From Platanthera guangdongensis (taxonomy: Eukaryota > Streptophyta > Magnoliopsida > Asparagales > Orchidaceae): a DNA stretch of 64,000 nucleotides. A program made the position numbers and the translations under genes. Below, one piece after another: positions 11,006 through 22,201 of the stretch (position 1 is its first letter; each line of letters starts with the position of its first letter). The stretch covers positions 65,088,757-65,152,756 of the forward strand of contig CM077165.1 in NCBI GenBank assembly GCA_039583875.1, read 5' to 3'. Below the pieces are notes generated by a model. It was not told the origin of the DNA. It ran no database searches and was given only the letters and a program-made list of their open reading frames with translations.

Positions 11006-12768
11006 TGTTGGAACCATAGTTCTGATTTGGGTAAGGATCACTATTAGGTTTGCTTAGACTGACCCAAAATGTATAGTCATGGTCATAGTTTTATTTCTTT
11101 AGTCCAGGCCAAGAGTCAACATCACATGGATCTGCCTACAACAGCGTGTTAGAGACTCAAGCAGTTGTGTCAACACAGACAATATCAGTCGACACCAGAA
11201 GCAGTTGTGTCGACACAAACAATATCAGTCGACACTAGAATCATTTGTGTCGACACACAAAAAAGCTGTGTCGACACCAGTTGCAGAATTGTGTCAACAC
11301 ACAGAAAGGCTGTGTCGACACATAGACTATCAGTCGACACAGATAATATTAGTCGACACTAGCTCAGTCGACACAAGAAGGATTTGTGTCAACACAGTTC
11401 ACAGATTATTAGTCGACAGTATCAGTTGACACCAGAAGGACTTGTGTCGACACCCAGAACTTTATGTCGACACAGTTCACAGAAGCTGTTTCAGAAGAAT
11501 AAGTCGAATTCTCAAATCGACGAACCAACTTCTCAGCTCGACAAATTCCATTCTCAGCTCGACGATCGTGGATCTCCCATCGACGATCTCAGAGTCCTCT
11601 ACTCTGAACTGAGCTCGACGATCTATGAGCTCAGGTTGACGATCTTGTGCTTCTCAGCAGTTATATCAGATCTACGATAGTTGCTCATAGGTCGACGATC
11701 ACTTAACCCAGTTCGACGATCTCTGAGCCAAGCTCTGCGATCTTTGTCTGCCTTTAGTTATCAGTTCTCTCAGTTCGGTCAGAAGTATTTATTTTGGTTA
11801 TGATAAATCATTTTAAGGCAAATATATTCTGATAAATAATGCTGACATTTCCAAGGCTGATAGTCGTATCTCATAAAGCATTAATTATGGTATTCACATA
11901 ATATTTTATGAAGACAGTTATGGAAGTGCATTTATGATTGCTAGCCTTTCTACCCGTTTGGGATGCTAATTTCTTGCAGAGAATTAAGTACTGTCTCGGA
12001 ATTCAAATTCAGGTCGTTAGTCATTCCAAAAATATACAGAGAACTTAAAAAGACAGAGACAATGAGAATCACAGACAGTCAGTCAGAAATTCAATCCTTT
12101 TGCTCTCAAGGTTTCTTGCTTTGACAAAAACAAGGAAGAAGAAGAACTTCACAATTCTCTCTACTCTTCTTCCTTCATCAGGCTTCAACAATCTACAGAG
12201 AGCTCGAATCAACATCAATCTGAAGACCTATACCCTAGACAAAGCTTCCTTCTTCCTAAAACTACTCAATATCTCTGGGAGAGCATTGACATCATCAAAT
12301 CCACATATTCTTCTCATTGTGTTTTAGAAAGAGAAGACTGTCATCTATTTTTTCTTTAACCTCTCTTATACAGGGTTCTTACTCCCTTAAAAAGTAAACT
12401 CCTTGTTGATAGGGCACCTGATCAAATACCTATTAGTTTTTAGGCACCTGATCAAAAGCCTGAAGGGTTTCTAGATCTACCTGAAGCAGATCTTGTGGTG
12501 ATAGGGCACCTGATCCAACACCTAAGTGGATTCCTACCAGGGTGGTAGAAGAGTGGATGTACCCAGATTTTGGAAGCCACTATAAATTTTTTGTGTCGTC
12601 TGGATTGCCTTGTGTTTTCTTTGTGCATTGTGCTGTGATAGTTTCTTGCTTTTGCCTTTTTCATATAGGTACCTATATTTTAATTCCGCAATATATCTAA
12701 ACAATTTTTTTTATACTCTATTCACCCCCCCCCCCTCTAGAGTAAACTGTATCTATCCCTCACTTTCA
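11006..12768 (+). repeat. 5' LTR of copia B
   Basis: A 1763-bp LTR, start TGTTGGAACC, end CACTTTCA. Order within it: GTGTCGACAC array (11165-11480), CTCGACGA words (11510-11720), conserved AGTGG...CCACTATAAA block (12552-12586), C-tract before CTCTAG (12724-12740), end. Confidence 0.93.
11165..11480. repeat. GTGTCGACAC array in the B 5' LTR
   Basis: About 15 copies of the palindrome GTGTCGACAC or one-base variants (GTCAACAC). Start-to-start distances of GTCGAC cores counted by eye in the first part are 19, 21, 19, 21, 21, 23, 21, 19, 19 bp. The interval sequence between copies differs, so this is not a simple tandem repeat. Confidence 0.85.
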
Positions 12769-12770
12769 AT

Positions 12771-12781
12771 TGGTATCAGAG
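12771..12781 (+). promoter_or_regulatory. Primer-binding site of copia B
   Basis: TGGTATCAGAG, two bases after the LTR end; complement of initiator tRNA-Met. Confidence 0.88.
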
Positions 12782-12864
12782 GGTGTGTTTTTAAGGTTGT
12801 ACAGGCTAACATCTGAACCGAAGATCTCTGATAGATATCTGTTCACCCTATTCTTTGTTATTCC

Positions 12865-14390
12865 ATGGCACAGTACAAGGAATTTGCAAGCTCCAGACTT
12901 CCAGTTTGCAACTTGCAAAAGTTTGGAATCTGGAATGCAAGAATCAGGCTTTACATGAATTCTATTGATGAAGACATTTTTGCTTCTATCTTAACAGGAG
13001 TACCTCCACCACCAGCTGCCACTGCAAGTACTTCCTCAAACATGACTACAATACCTCCTCCAGACTACAATGATGCATACAAGAAAGAAAAGATTGCTGA
13101 TGCAAGAGCCATGAACATACTGGCACAAACAATGTTTGATGACATATTTCAGAAAGTAGCTGAATGTGAATCAGCTAAGGCCATCTGGGATTCCTTAAAC
13201 CAGATGGTTGCACGATCAGCAGATGAAAGGAAGGACAGGAAAGCTCATCTCATCTCCCAGTATGAGAATTTTAAAAAAGAAGAAACTGAGCAAGTTTCTG
13301 AGATGTACAATAGACTCAGTCTCATTATTAATGAGCTGAAAACTCTTGACAAAAACATCTCAGTCACAGAAATAGATGACAAGATTCTCATGTGCTTCCC
13401 CAGCTCATGGAACTCTAGAATCTGGCCTATTAGAGAGACCAGAAATACACATGAGATGACAACAGAATCAGTCTTAGGAAAGATGAAATCATATGATCAG
13501 CTGCTGAAAATGAGAGAAGCTGAGCAACAAAAGACTGCTACACCAACTAGGAAGGAGCAGAATATAGCTTTCAAAGCTTCAGAAGAATCAAAAACCTCTC
13601 CATAAAATGAAGAATTGATGAGTCTCTTTGCAAAGACATTCTTCAAGATGGGGAAAAGAATTCAGAAGGAAATCATCAAGGAGTGATGATAAACCAAGGT
13701 ATGACAAAACCCCTTCTAAAAAGATTATCTATTTTGGTTGCAAGAAACCTGGACATATTCTTCTGGAATGTCCAGAAAACAAGCATAAGGAAAGGAGAAA
13801 AGAGAAAGACTCCAAGAAGCACTCCAGCAAACCATACTCCTACAAGCACAAGAAGAAGGAGAGAGGGTTTGTTGCAGAAACATGGAGTGACACTGAAGAA
13901 TCATCTTCCTCCAGCTCTAGTGAAGATGAAGAGGAAGCAAAGGCCAAAGAAATATGCTTAATGGCCATCAATGCTTCAGGGCATGTCTCAGAAGAAGAAG
14001 AATCTGAAGAATGTTCAGATTGTGATCAGGTATTAAAAGACTTCGACTTTACCTCTAAAGATTTTAAAAATGACTTTAAATCTATGTGTAGTGATCTGAT
14101 TAGATCTGAGAAGGAAATCAAACTTCTCAGAGTTAAACAATTTAATTATGATAGCTTACTATCAGAAAACAGTAAATTGAAAAATGAAATAGACATGTAT
14201 AGTGAACAAATCATTTTTCTGAAAGTTGAATTAAGTAAATCAAAACATCGAGAAGAATCACTGAATGGAAGAAGCAAACAGCTAGTAAAAATTACCAGCA
14301 CACTTAATACTAGACTTAATAGAAGTAAGTTATGATTAGGTGCATCATCCAGTGAACCACCAATCATTCAGAAAAACCACCTTTCACAAC
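12865..14390 (+). pseudogene. Copia B gag, first part (capsid, zinc knuckle, coiled coil)
   Basis: The ATG at 12865 opens MAQYKEFASSRLPVCN. The capsid/UBN2 part runs to about 13560, with WDSLNQMV and then KDRKAHLISQYENFKKEE. A TAA at 13603-13605 and a +1 frameshift follow. The next frame (13628-14335) holds the knuckle YFGCKKPGHILLEC, whose first Cys has become Tyr (TGT to TAT). A basic Lys-rich stretch, an acidic Ser/Glu stretch and a Lys/Glu coiled-coil region follow. A TGA at 14333-14335 interrupts, and the frame then stays open to 14390, where D is inserted. The frame remains open when 14390 is read into 31944, so D entered a gag that was open at this point. Confidence 0.9.
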
Positions 14391-14534
14391 TGTTGGGTAC
14401 ATTGGAAAATGTGTACCAGATTTGAAGAATCCTCACCCAACTCAATGATATACATCAAGGTGTATTTGATGTGCTTTGAGTTTATATGTGCAGGTTAAGT
14501 AATTGCAAGAAATGCAGAAAAGTTTCTAAGTCCA

Positions 14535-15245
14535 TGTGTCGACACCTAGAGGTGAAGTGTCGACACTTATGAAGGCTTGTGTCGACACCTAGAGAAGCAG
14601 TGTCGACACTATGAGTATTTGTGTCGACACCAGGAAAGCAGAGTCGACACCAGAAGCAAAGTGTCAACACATACAGGGAGTGTCGACACACAGTGAAGAA
14701 TTGTCAACATAATCTGTTTCGACACTTAGAGGCAGTGTCGACACCCAGAGAAACTTTGTCGACATCAAAAGTGTCGACACCAGGAGGCTGTGTCGACACT
14801 CTACAAGCGTCAACAAAGTTAAAGTACTTGTGTCGACACAAAGGAGATGTGTCGACACTCAGCAAGTTTCAACACATGAAGGCATGTGTCGACACAAAGG
14901 AGATGTGTCGACACTCAGCAAGTTTCAACACACTCAGCAAGTTTCAACACAAGAAGGCATGTGTCGACACAAAGGAGTTGTGTCGACACACAGAAGAATT
15001 CAACTAAGTATTAAAGAAGAAGTATTTGTGTCGACACACTCAACCAGTGTCGACACATTCAACAGAAGGCTTGTGTCGACACACAGAATCAGTGTCGACA
15101 CATTTTGAAGAAGCAGTGTCGAGAAGCTGTTACAACAACACAAGGAGTTGTGTCGACACCATCAAGGCTAGTGTCGACACTTAGTCTACTTGTGTCGACA
15201 CTTAGTCTATTTGTGTCGACACATAATGACTATCTGTCTCGACAC
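14535..15245. repeat. GTGTCGACAC array in the D 5' LTR
   Basis: More than 30 copies of GTGTCGACAC or close variants in 710 bp. In the first 190 bp, core-to-core distances counted by eye are 21, 22, 21, 21, 20, 20, 19, 21 bp. The array ends about 135 bp upstream of the TATATAAA box. It produces spurious open frames with repeated CVDT, CRH and VST. Confidence 0.88.
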
Positions 15246-15379
15246 TTTTAGACAGTGATAGTGATTTCAAGAAGTGACTGGATGACTTGACAGCTGCCAT
15301 TTCAACCGGTCAATTGCAACTGTCAGAGCCGTCATAAGGTTGTTAGAAACCGGATCAACCGGTTACCTTGGAGGAAGAC

Positions 15380-15387
15380 TATATAAA
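15380..15387 (+). promoter_or_regulatory. TATA box of the D 5' LTR
   Basis: TATATAAA, downstream of the palindrome array and followed about 30 bp later by CTTCAACAGAAAGTCATTATTCA, a plausible start region. The matching box in the 3' LTR is at 31033-31040. Confidence 0.7.
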
Positions 15388-16287
15388 GACCTTTCTCCTT
15401 CAACAGAAAGTCATTATTCATTGACAACAATTAATCAGGAGATCTAACAACACAAAAGAAGAAGATATTCAACAGAAGATCTAATAAGTTGGAGAGAGAG
15501 CTCCTTCTAAGAAGAGCAGCTGCTGAACCAGGCTGCAAAGTAAGATTCAGATTGAGATCTGAATCTCAAGACAGAAGTGGATTGAAGATCATCGTCACAA
15601 GAGATTCAACCCTATTGTGTTCTAATTCAAGAAGCTTTGAAGAAAGCTAAGGGAGGTTGATCTCAGCCAAGTTCTTCCAAGAACTCATCAAGAAGCCAGT
15701 CAACTCATCTCTCTCTTTCAGAGTTGTGGTTAATCACTTTGTATTATTAAATTTCTATAGGATCTTGTATAGATCTAAGCTGTAAGCCTATTTTATAAAG
15801 GCTGAGTGTAGGAAACTGTGTGCTCTGAGTGTAGGTCTTGTTGAAGACTGAGGTAGGGCCTTGTGCCTATGTTGTAGGAGAATTTGTTCTCTAAGTGTAG
15901 GACTTGTTGAAGTCTGAGTGGTAGGGATTTTTGCCTGAGTTGTAGGAGTGGGGACACTCTGAGTTGTAGGAACCTGTTTGGGGTTCTGAGCTGTAAGATC
16001 TGAGGATCTGAGGAGAAGTGCTGAAGTTAGGCTGAATCTAGTACACTACTAGATAGGCGAAGGGGGAAAGTGGATGTACCCAGACCTTGGGGAACCACTA
16101 TAAAAATCTGTGTGCACTCTGTGTTCGTTTATTTCTGTGATTGCTGAGCTAGCTGTGCTGAATTGCTATAGACAATTGCAAATACAGGTTTATTTGTTCA
16201 AGTGTTTCTACCTTAAATTTAAAAAGTTAAAGTTCACCTATTCACCCCCCCCCCCCCTCTAGGTGGTTAGACACTATTTCTTTCAAG

Positions 16288-16299
16288 TGGTATCAAAGC
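16288..16299 (+). promoter_or_regulatory. Primer-binding site of copia D
   Basis: TGGTATCAAAGCG two bases after the LTR end; initiator tRNA-Met type with A in place of G at position 9. Confidence 0.85.
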
Positions 16300-16375
16300 G
16301 AGGTTACTCAAAAATGGACTTAACAGTCTGAGTAAGATCCTGTAAGCATATTCAGAACAATCAAGAATCAAGAAA

Positions 16376-18419
16376 ATGGGTTCTAGTGAGAATCACAAAG
16401 AGCTGGGGTCCATGAAATTGCCAATATGTAGAAAAGAGATATTTGGAATTTGGAAAGAGAGGGTTAGACTCTTTATGGAAGCATCTGACCCAAGGATATA
16501 CATTACAGTTAAAGAAGGCCCATATGTGCTAATGAAGATCTCCATTCTGGATGCAAATCAGAAAACTCCTAAGGACTTTTCTGAAATGACTAAAGATGAA
16601 ATCATTCTGGCCACTATGGACAAGAGGGCCAGAATATTATTATTAGTGCAATTGATGATGCAACATTTCAGAACTTAATTCATTGTAAAACCCCTAAATA
16701 AATGTGGGGACACATTAATAGTTTACATGGAGGGATCAGAAGAAGTAAGACAAGACAGGAAGTCTTTGTTAAATCAGGAATATGAAAGCTTCAGACAAGG
16801 AAAGTCTGATAGCATTACTGAATGTTACAAGAAGTTCTATAGGATAGTCAATGAATTGATGTCCTATGGAAGAGAATTCAGCAACTATGAGCTGAATGAC
16901 AAGTTCTTAAGATCCCTGACTAAGGACTGGGACACACAGATTTATGTCATTAGGGAAGTGGCCAAACTAGCTGACATACCTCCTCCAACTTTGTTTGGAA
17001 AACTTTTATCTTATGAGATGCAGTTATTGGCTAGAAATGAGGAATAGAAGACTACTAGAGTGGAGCATAAGGAAATATCTGTGGCCTTCAAGACTGAAGC
17101 CACTAGGAAGTATAGATGCAAGTCTCCATCTCCACCTCAACTAGTTGCTGAGGCTGTGACAGAAAATTCAGATAGCAAGAATTCAGATAGTAGTGAAAGT
17201 GATGAAGACTTTACTGCTTTTACTAGTCATTTTAAAAAATTTTGAAGAAGAAGCAGTGGAGGTCTAAGCCTACCACTTCTTTGCCAAAAGATGATTACTA
17301 TCAGAAAAAGAGGTCATCAAGGAATGACAGAAGTAGGTCCAGGCCAAGCAAAGCTACATCTTCAAAAAATGCGTATTATTGCTGCAATAAACAGGGTCAT
17401 ATAGTGGCTGACTGTCCTGAAAAGAGGAAGGAGTCAGCTGACAAAAAGAAGACTCAGTTTAAGGGCAAAAAGGAAAAGTCCTTTATTGCTAAGAAAGATA
17501 AAAGTCTGACAGATCAGTCATCCTCAGAAATAGAACCAGAAGCTGAAGCCTATATTGGATTATTTGCTGAAGAGGAAGAAGATGAGTTCATGTAGCTAAT
17601 GAATTCAATTTATGAGCATGAGGACAATCAGTGCAAGGGGCTGATGGCTTTATCTGAAGGAGACAAGATCCAGGATCAGCCTGGACTAAGTAAGGTATAA
17701 AGTTGTTCTTCTAGTTCAATTTCTAGTACTGAGTCAGAATCAGATACATCTGCATCAAGTGATGTGGGTGGGTCTGAATCTGAAGGAGATATTCATCAGT
17801 TACTTGATGAATATAGGGACTTATTGCAGGCCTTGAAGAAAAGTAAAACCTTGGCCAAAACTCAGGGAAAGGAGATTGCTAGTCTTAAACTTGCCGCTGC
17901 TGATTCAGACAAGTTGTTTGATCAAAAACTGAATGAAATAGCCAGGCTGAAGAACATTACTGTTATTCAGATGGGTACTATTACATTTAAGAATGACAAA
18001 ATTAGAAATCTGGAGGCTAGACTTCAGAAGGAGAGAGAGATTGTAGCAAGTTTTTCTAAACCTAAATCTGTTTTACATTTGATAGATGAGTTTGTACCTC
18101 AAAAGGGTAAGACTGGATTGGGGTTTACAAACCTGCCTGGATAGCTAGGTCCAAATCTAAGGGCAAAGACCCAACACTAAACAAGAAGCCTACTGTGGAT
18201 AATTCAGCTAGGGTTGTACCTAAACAAAGGTACAATAAGTTTGAGTGCTGGTGTTGTGTCAAGATAGACCACTTTTCCTTAGATTGTTTGCACAATTCAA
18301 GTGTCAAGGATAGTAGCAAACTGCCTGCTAGAAGGGCTACAGGTAGTTTTGTTAAAAGTCAAACTAACCTGCACCAAGGACCCAAGAGTTATTTGGGTTC
18401 TAAGGTTAAGTAATCTGTT
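16376..18419 (+). pseudogene. Copia D gag with two zinc knuckles
   Basis: The ATG at 16376 opens MGSSENHKELGSMKLPICR. The capsid/UBN2 part includes FGIWKERVRLFMEASDP, LATMDKRARI and, after two small frameshifts (about 16645 and 16705), EGSEEVRQDRKSLLNQEYE. First knuckle at about 17383: YYCCNKQGHIVADC, first Cys changed to Tyr. Acidic and coiled-coil parts follow (17764-18144). Second knuckle at about 18247-18290: CWCCVKIDHFSLDC, intact C-x2-C-x4-H-x4-C, just upstream of the protease. Stops at 17045, 17593, about 17698 and 18142, and a frameshift in the A/T run at 17235, break the frame. Confidence 0.88.
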
Positions 18420-21400
18420 TTGCAGGTGAGTCCAAGTGGTCATGCCCCTATATGGTACTTGGACAGTGGATGTTCCAGGCACATGACTGGAACTAGGGGG
18501 TTGCTGAAGGACTATACACCTATCAAGGATGGCACTAAAGTTATCTTTGGTGGTTCAGAAAAAGGAATCATCAAAGGCTTTGGTAACATTTCTAGTAACC
18601 AAATTACAATTACTCAAGTGACTTATGTAAAGTGTTTGAAACATAACCTCATTAGCATAAGTCAGCTAAGTGATTTAGGATATGACATCTCATTTGTCAA
18701 GGATGGTTGTCATATCAGAAGGTCAAGTGATAAAAAGATCATTCTGACAGGATATAGGAAGAGAAATGTCTATTGTCTTGACTTTGAATGTGAGAACAAT
18801 GTTTCTCCTATTTGTCTTATAGCTGATGAGAAAGTCTCACATTGTGTTAAATGGCACAAGAGGCTGGCTCATATTAACTATAAGATAATTGGCCAACTCT
18901 TTAGCAAAGAGTTAGTGAGGAATGGTCCTCAGGTTAAGTGTATAAAGGATGAGATATGCTCAGCTTGTCAAAAAGGCAAGCAGACCAAGTCCACCTTTCA
19001 TAGGCTTGAAAACAAGGATTCTGTGAGGTATCTATACCTCTTGCATATGTATATTTTTGGTCCTATGGCAGTTCATAGCCTAGGTAGGAAGGTCTACACA
19101 TTTGTGGTTGTAGATGACTATTCAAGGTATTCCTGGGTGTTCTTCCTAAGACAAAAATCTGAAACCCCAAATATCTTATATAGTTTTCTTAAACAAATTC
19201 AGAATGAATTGGATAGTACAGTGGTCAAAATCAGAAGTGACCATGGTACTGAATTTCAGTCTGAAAGTATGATAAAATTGTGTGAAGAGTTTGGGATTTT
19301 TCAGGAATTTTCTTCACCCAGAACATCTCAGCAAAATGGTATTGCTGAAAGGAAGAATAGAACCATGATAGAGGCTGGTAGAACCCTATTGAGTGACACT
19401 TCTCTCCCAGAATATTTCTGGGCTGAGGCATTAAATACTGCTTGTCATGTGATCAATAGGGCTACTATCACCAAGAGCCACAAGAAGACCCCCTATGAGA
19501 TTGTGAAGGGCAGAAAACCAAATTTATCCTATTTCAGGATCTTTGGTTGCAAGTGCTATATCCTTAACAATGGTAAGTCTTATCTAACCAAGTTTGCTGC
19601 CAAATCCCAAGAGGGGATCTTTGTTGGGTACAGCAAGAATAGTAAGGCTTATAGGGTCTACAACTTGATTACTCAAGTTGTAGAAGAGTCTGTTCATGTA
19701 GTTTTTGATGAAGCAAGACTCATTAACTGTGAATTGCCAAGAAGTGTTTGCAGCTCCACAGGTGTAACTGAGAGGATGGACAAGCTTACCTTAACAGAAG
19801 GTTCTACTGCAATTCAGCAAGTGGAAGATGGTGGTTGCTATCCAGGGGGAGTACAAGATACTCCTGATGCTGAAGAATACCAAGAGATGCATCTAAATGA
19901 AGAGAATGAAGGTATACAACCTGAAGACAGGCTGCCTCCAGCAAATAGACACTTAAAGGATCACCCACCCAATCAAATAATTGGAGATCCCAGACAAGGA
20001 GTGCAAACAAGGAGCAGGAATCTGAGTACAGTTCTTTACTCTAGTTTCCTATCCCAAGTAGAGCCAAAGAAATTTGAAGAAGCAATTCTAGACTCTCATT
20101 GGATTGAGACCAAGCAAGAGGAGCTGAACCAGTTCAAAAGATGCAAGGTCTGGGAGCTAGTTCCTAGACCCAAGGACCACAACACTATTGGAACTAAGTG
20201 GATCTTTAGGAACAAGTTGGATGAGAATGGAATCATCATAAAGAATAAAGCTAGGCTGGTTGCAAAAGGATATAGGCAGGAAGAAGGTATTGATTTTGAT
20301 CAAACCTTTGCTCCAGTAGCAAGACTGGAGGCTATCAGGATGTTCCTTGCCTATGCAACATATCAAGGGTTCAAGGTATATCAAATGGATGTTAAGTCAG
20401 TTTTTCTGAATGGAAATCTGAAGGAAGAAGTCTATGTAGAGCAGCCATCAGGTTTTGTTGATTCTATTAAACCTGATTATGTTTATAGACTTAGGAAGGA
20501 TTTGTATGTGTTAAAATAAGCCCCAAGGGCTTGGTATGAAACTCTGTCTAGTTTCCTCATTGAGAACAAATTCTCAAGGGGGAAAATAGACAAGACTTTA
20601 TTCCTTAGGGAATCCAGAGGCAAGATTATCTTAGTCCAAATATATGTAGATGACATAATATTTGGGTCTACAGAAAGTAGTCTTTCCAGAAAGTTTGCAA
20701 AACGTATTCAAGGACAATTTGAAATGAGCAGTATGGGGGAACTTAAGTTCTTCTTGGGTCTCCAAGTTAGACAGACTGAAGATGGCTTATCCATATGCCA
20801 GTCTAAGTTCACCCTAGAGTTAATAAAAAAGTATGGTATGGAATCATTCACTACCATGAAAACTCCTATGGGGTCAAGCATGTCTCTAAGCAAAGATGAT
20901 GTAGGGAAACCTGTAGATGAGACTTTGTATAGAGGGATAGTTGTCTCCCTACTGTATTTGACTGCTAGTAGACCAGATATCATGTATGCTACATGTGTCT
21001 GTGCTAGGTACCAAGCTTGTCCTAAAGAATCTCATCTGACAGCAGTCAAAAGGATTTTGAGATATCTTAAGGGCACACCTTATCTAGGCCTTTGGTACCC
21101 TAGGAATGGAGATTTTGTACTGACAGATTATTCAGATGCATATTTTGCAGGCTGCAAGGAAGATAGGAAGAGTACTACAGGAACCTGTCAATTTCTAGGT
21201 GGAAAGCTGGTGTCATGGAGCAGTAAGAAGCAGACCAGTGTGGCTATATCCACAGCTGAGTCAGAATATGTTGTTGTAGGAAGCTGCTGTGCACAACTTT
21301 TATGGATTCAACACCAGCTAGAAGACTATGGTATTCAAGTAAGTAGAACACCTTTATTTTGTGATTCTACAGGTGCCATTTCTAATGCAAATAATCCTGT

Positions 21401-21587
21401 CTCTCATAGTAGGACTAAGCACATAGAAATTAAATACAATTTTCTTAGAGAATATGTAGAAATATGAGACATTTCCCTAGAGTATGTTAAGACAGATAAT
21501 CAGTTAGCTGATATGTTTACTAAACCCCTAGATGAAATCAAATTCAATAAGTTTAAAATTGAATTAGGAATGATAAACTTAGAATAG
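18420..21587 (+). pseudogene. Copia D pol: protease, integrase, RT, RNase H; one frame with two stops
   Basis: A single 1056-codon frame interrupted only by TAA at 20517-20519 (a CAA to TAA change in [10 protein letters not shown]) and TGA at 21465-21467. Protease: [13 protein letters not shown], active site intact. Integrase: [10 protein letters not shown]...CSACQKGK zinc part; core LLHMYIFGP where the family has H-x-D-x-F-G-P, so the first catalytic Asp is Tyr; SDHGTEF and [10 protein letters not shown] present. [14 protein letters not shown] and, after the stop, YVDDIIFGST intact. RNase H: TDYSDAYFAGCKEDRKST, AESEYVVVGSC, FCDSTGAISNANNP, ending DMFTKPLDE...LGMINLE. Order PR-IN-RT-RH is diagnostic of Ty1/copia. 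The 699-residue piece before the first stop is the longest open frame in the window. Confidence 0.95.
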
Positions 21588-22201
21588 TTTAAAAAATTGG
21601 CTAAGTAAAATGGTAACGACACACGGAGTTGTATGTGTCGACACATAGAAGTGGTGTCGACATTTCAGAGAAATGGTGTCGAAACATCTAGACAGTAAGT
21701 GTCGACACTTCAGAGAATTAGTGTGGACACATCTAGAGTAGGTGTCGACACATCCAGGGTGGTGTCGACACTTAGGATTTACACAGATTTAGTCGAGTAG
21801 AGTTTCGACTAATCGTCGAGCTGAGATGTATAAGTGTCGACACATATATTCTGTCGACTATATTTGTGTCGACACATAGTTGTCGAGACATTAGAAGTAA
21901 GTGTCGACACTTTTCAATAGTTTCGACACATTTCAAGTATTTTGACGCGCCTTTTCACCTTCGATTTTAGAAAGATATAAATAGGTCTTCACCATTGTTT
22001 GTCGACACGCTCACCATAGTTTCGAGACCAAATTTATGTGTCGACATCTCTCTTCTATAAATTCAAAATTTCTTCAAAGGTCTGGGTGTTGACCTTGTAT
22101 GGCGGAAATGGGGTTAATCCCACATCACCCGCGACTTCTCCCTTTGTGTTCATGTAGCCACCCTTCATCTCAACACCTGGGTTTTGAGATGAACTAATGG
22201 G
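21588..22201. repeat. Spacer between D pol and second ORF, with a GTGTCGACAC array
   Basis: About 20 copies of GTGTCGACAC and decayed forms (GTGTGGACAC, TTTCGACAC) between 21618 and 22046, followed by a pyrimidine-rich stretch. No coding potential on either strand. The same word fills the LTR U3, so the motif is not LTR-specific. Confidence 0.75.

Larger units (their letters stand above)
14391..16285 (+). repeat. 5' LTR of copia D
   Basis: A 1895-bp LTR, start TGTTGGGTACATTGG, end TTTCTTTCA. Order: GTGTCGACAC array (14535-15245), TATATAAA at 15380-15387, a long R/U5 with repeated GAGTGTAGGTCTTGTTGAAG-like phrases (15800-15970), conserved block (16069-16105), long C-tract (16244-16257), end. 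Confidence 0.94.

Noticed and set aside
14621..15108. Open frames of 90-130 residues rich in CVDT, CRH and VST (also 11165-11429, 30261-30761, 36726-37061, 38776-39283, 53619-54199)
   Set aside because: They arise from translating GTGTCGACAC arrays; the palindrome lacks stops in several frames on both strands. Overlapping frames on both strands and no homology to any protein I know.
14535..15245. CRISPR-like spaced repeats
   Set aside because: The repeat is only 10 bp, a perfect palindrome with about 11-bp spacers, and lies in a plant LTR next to copia genes.
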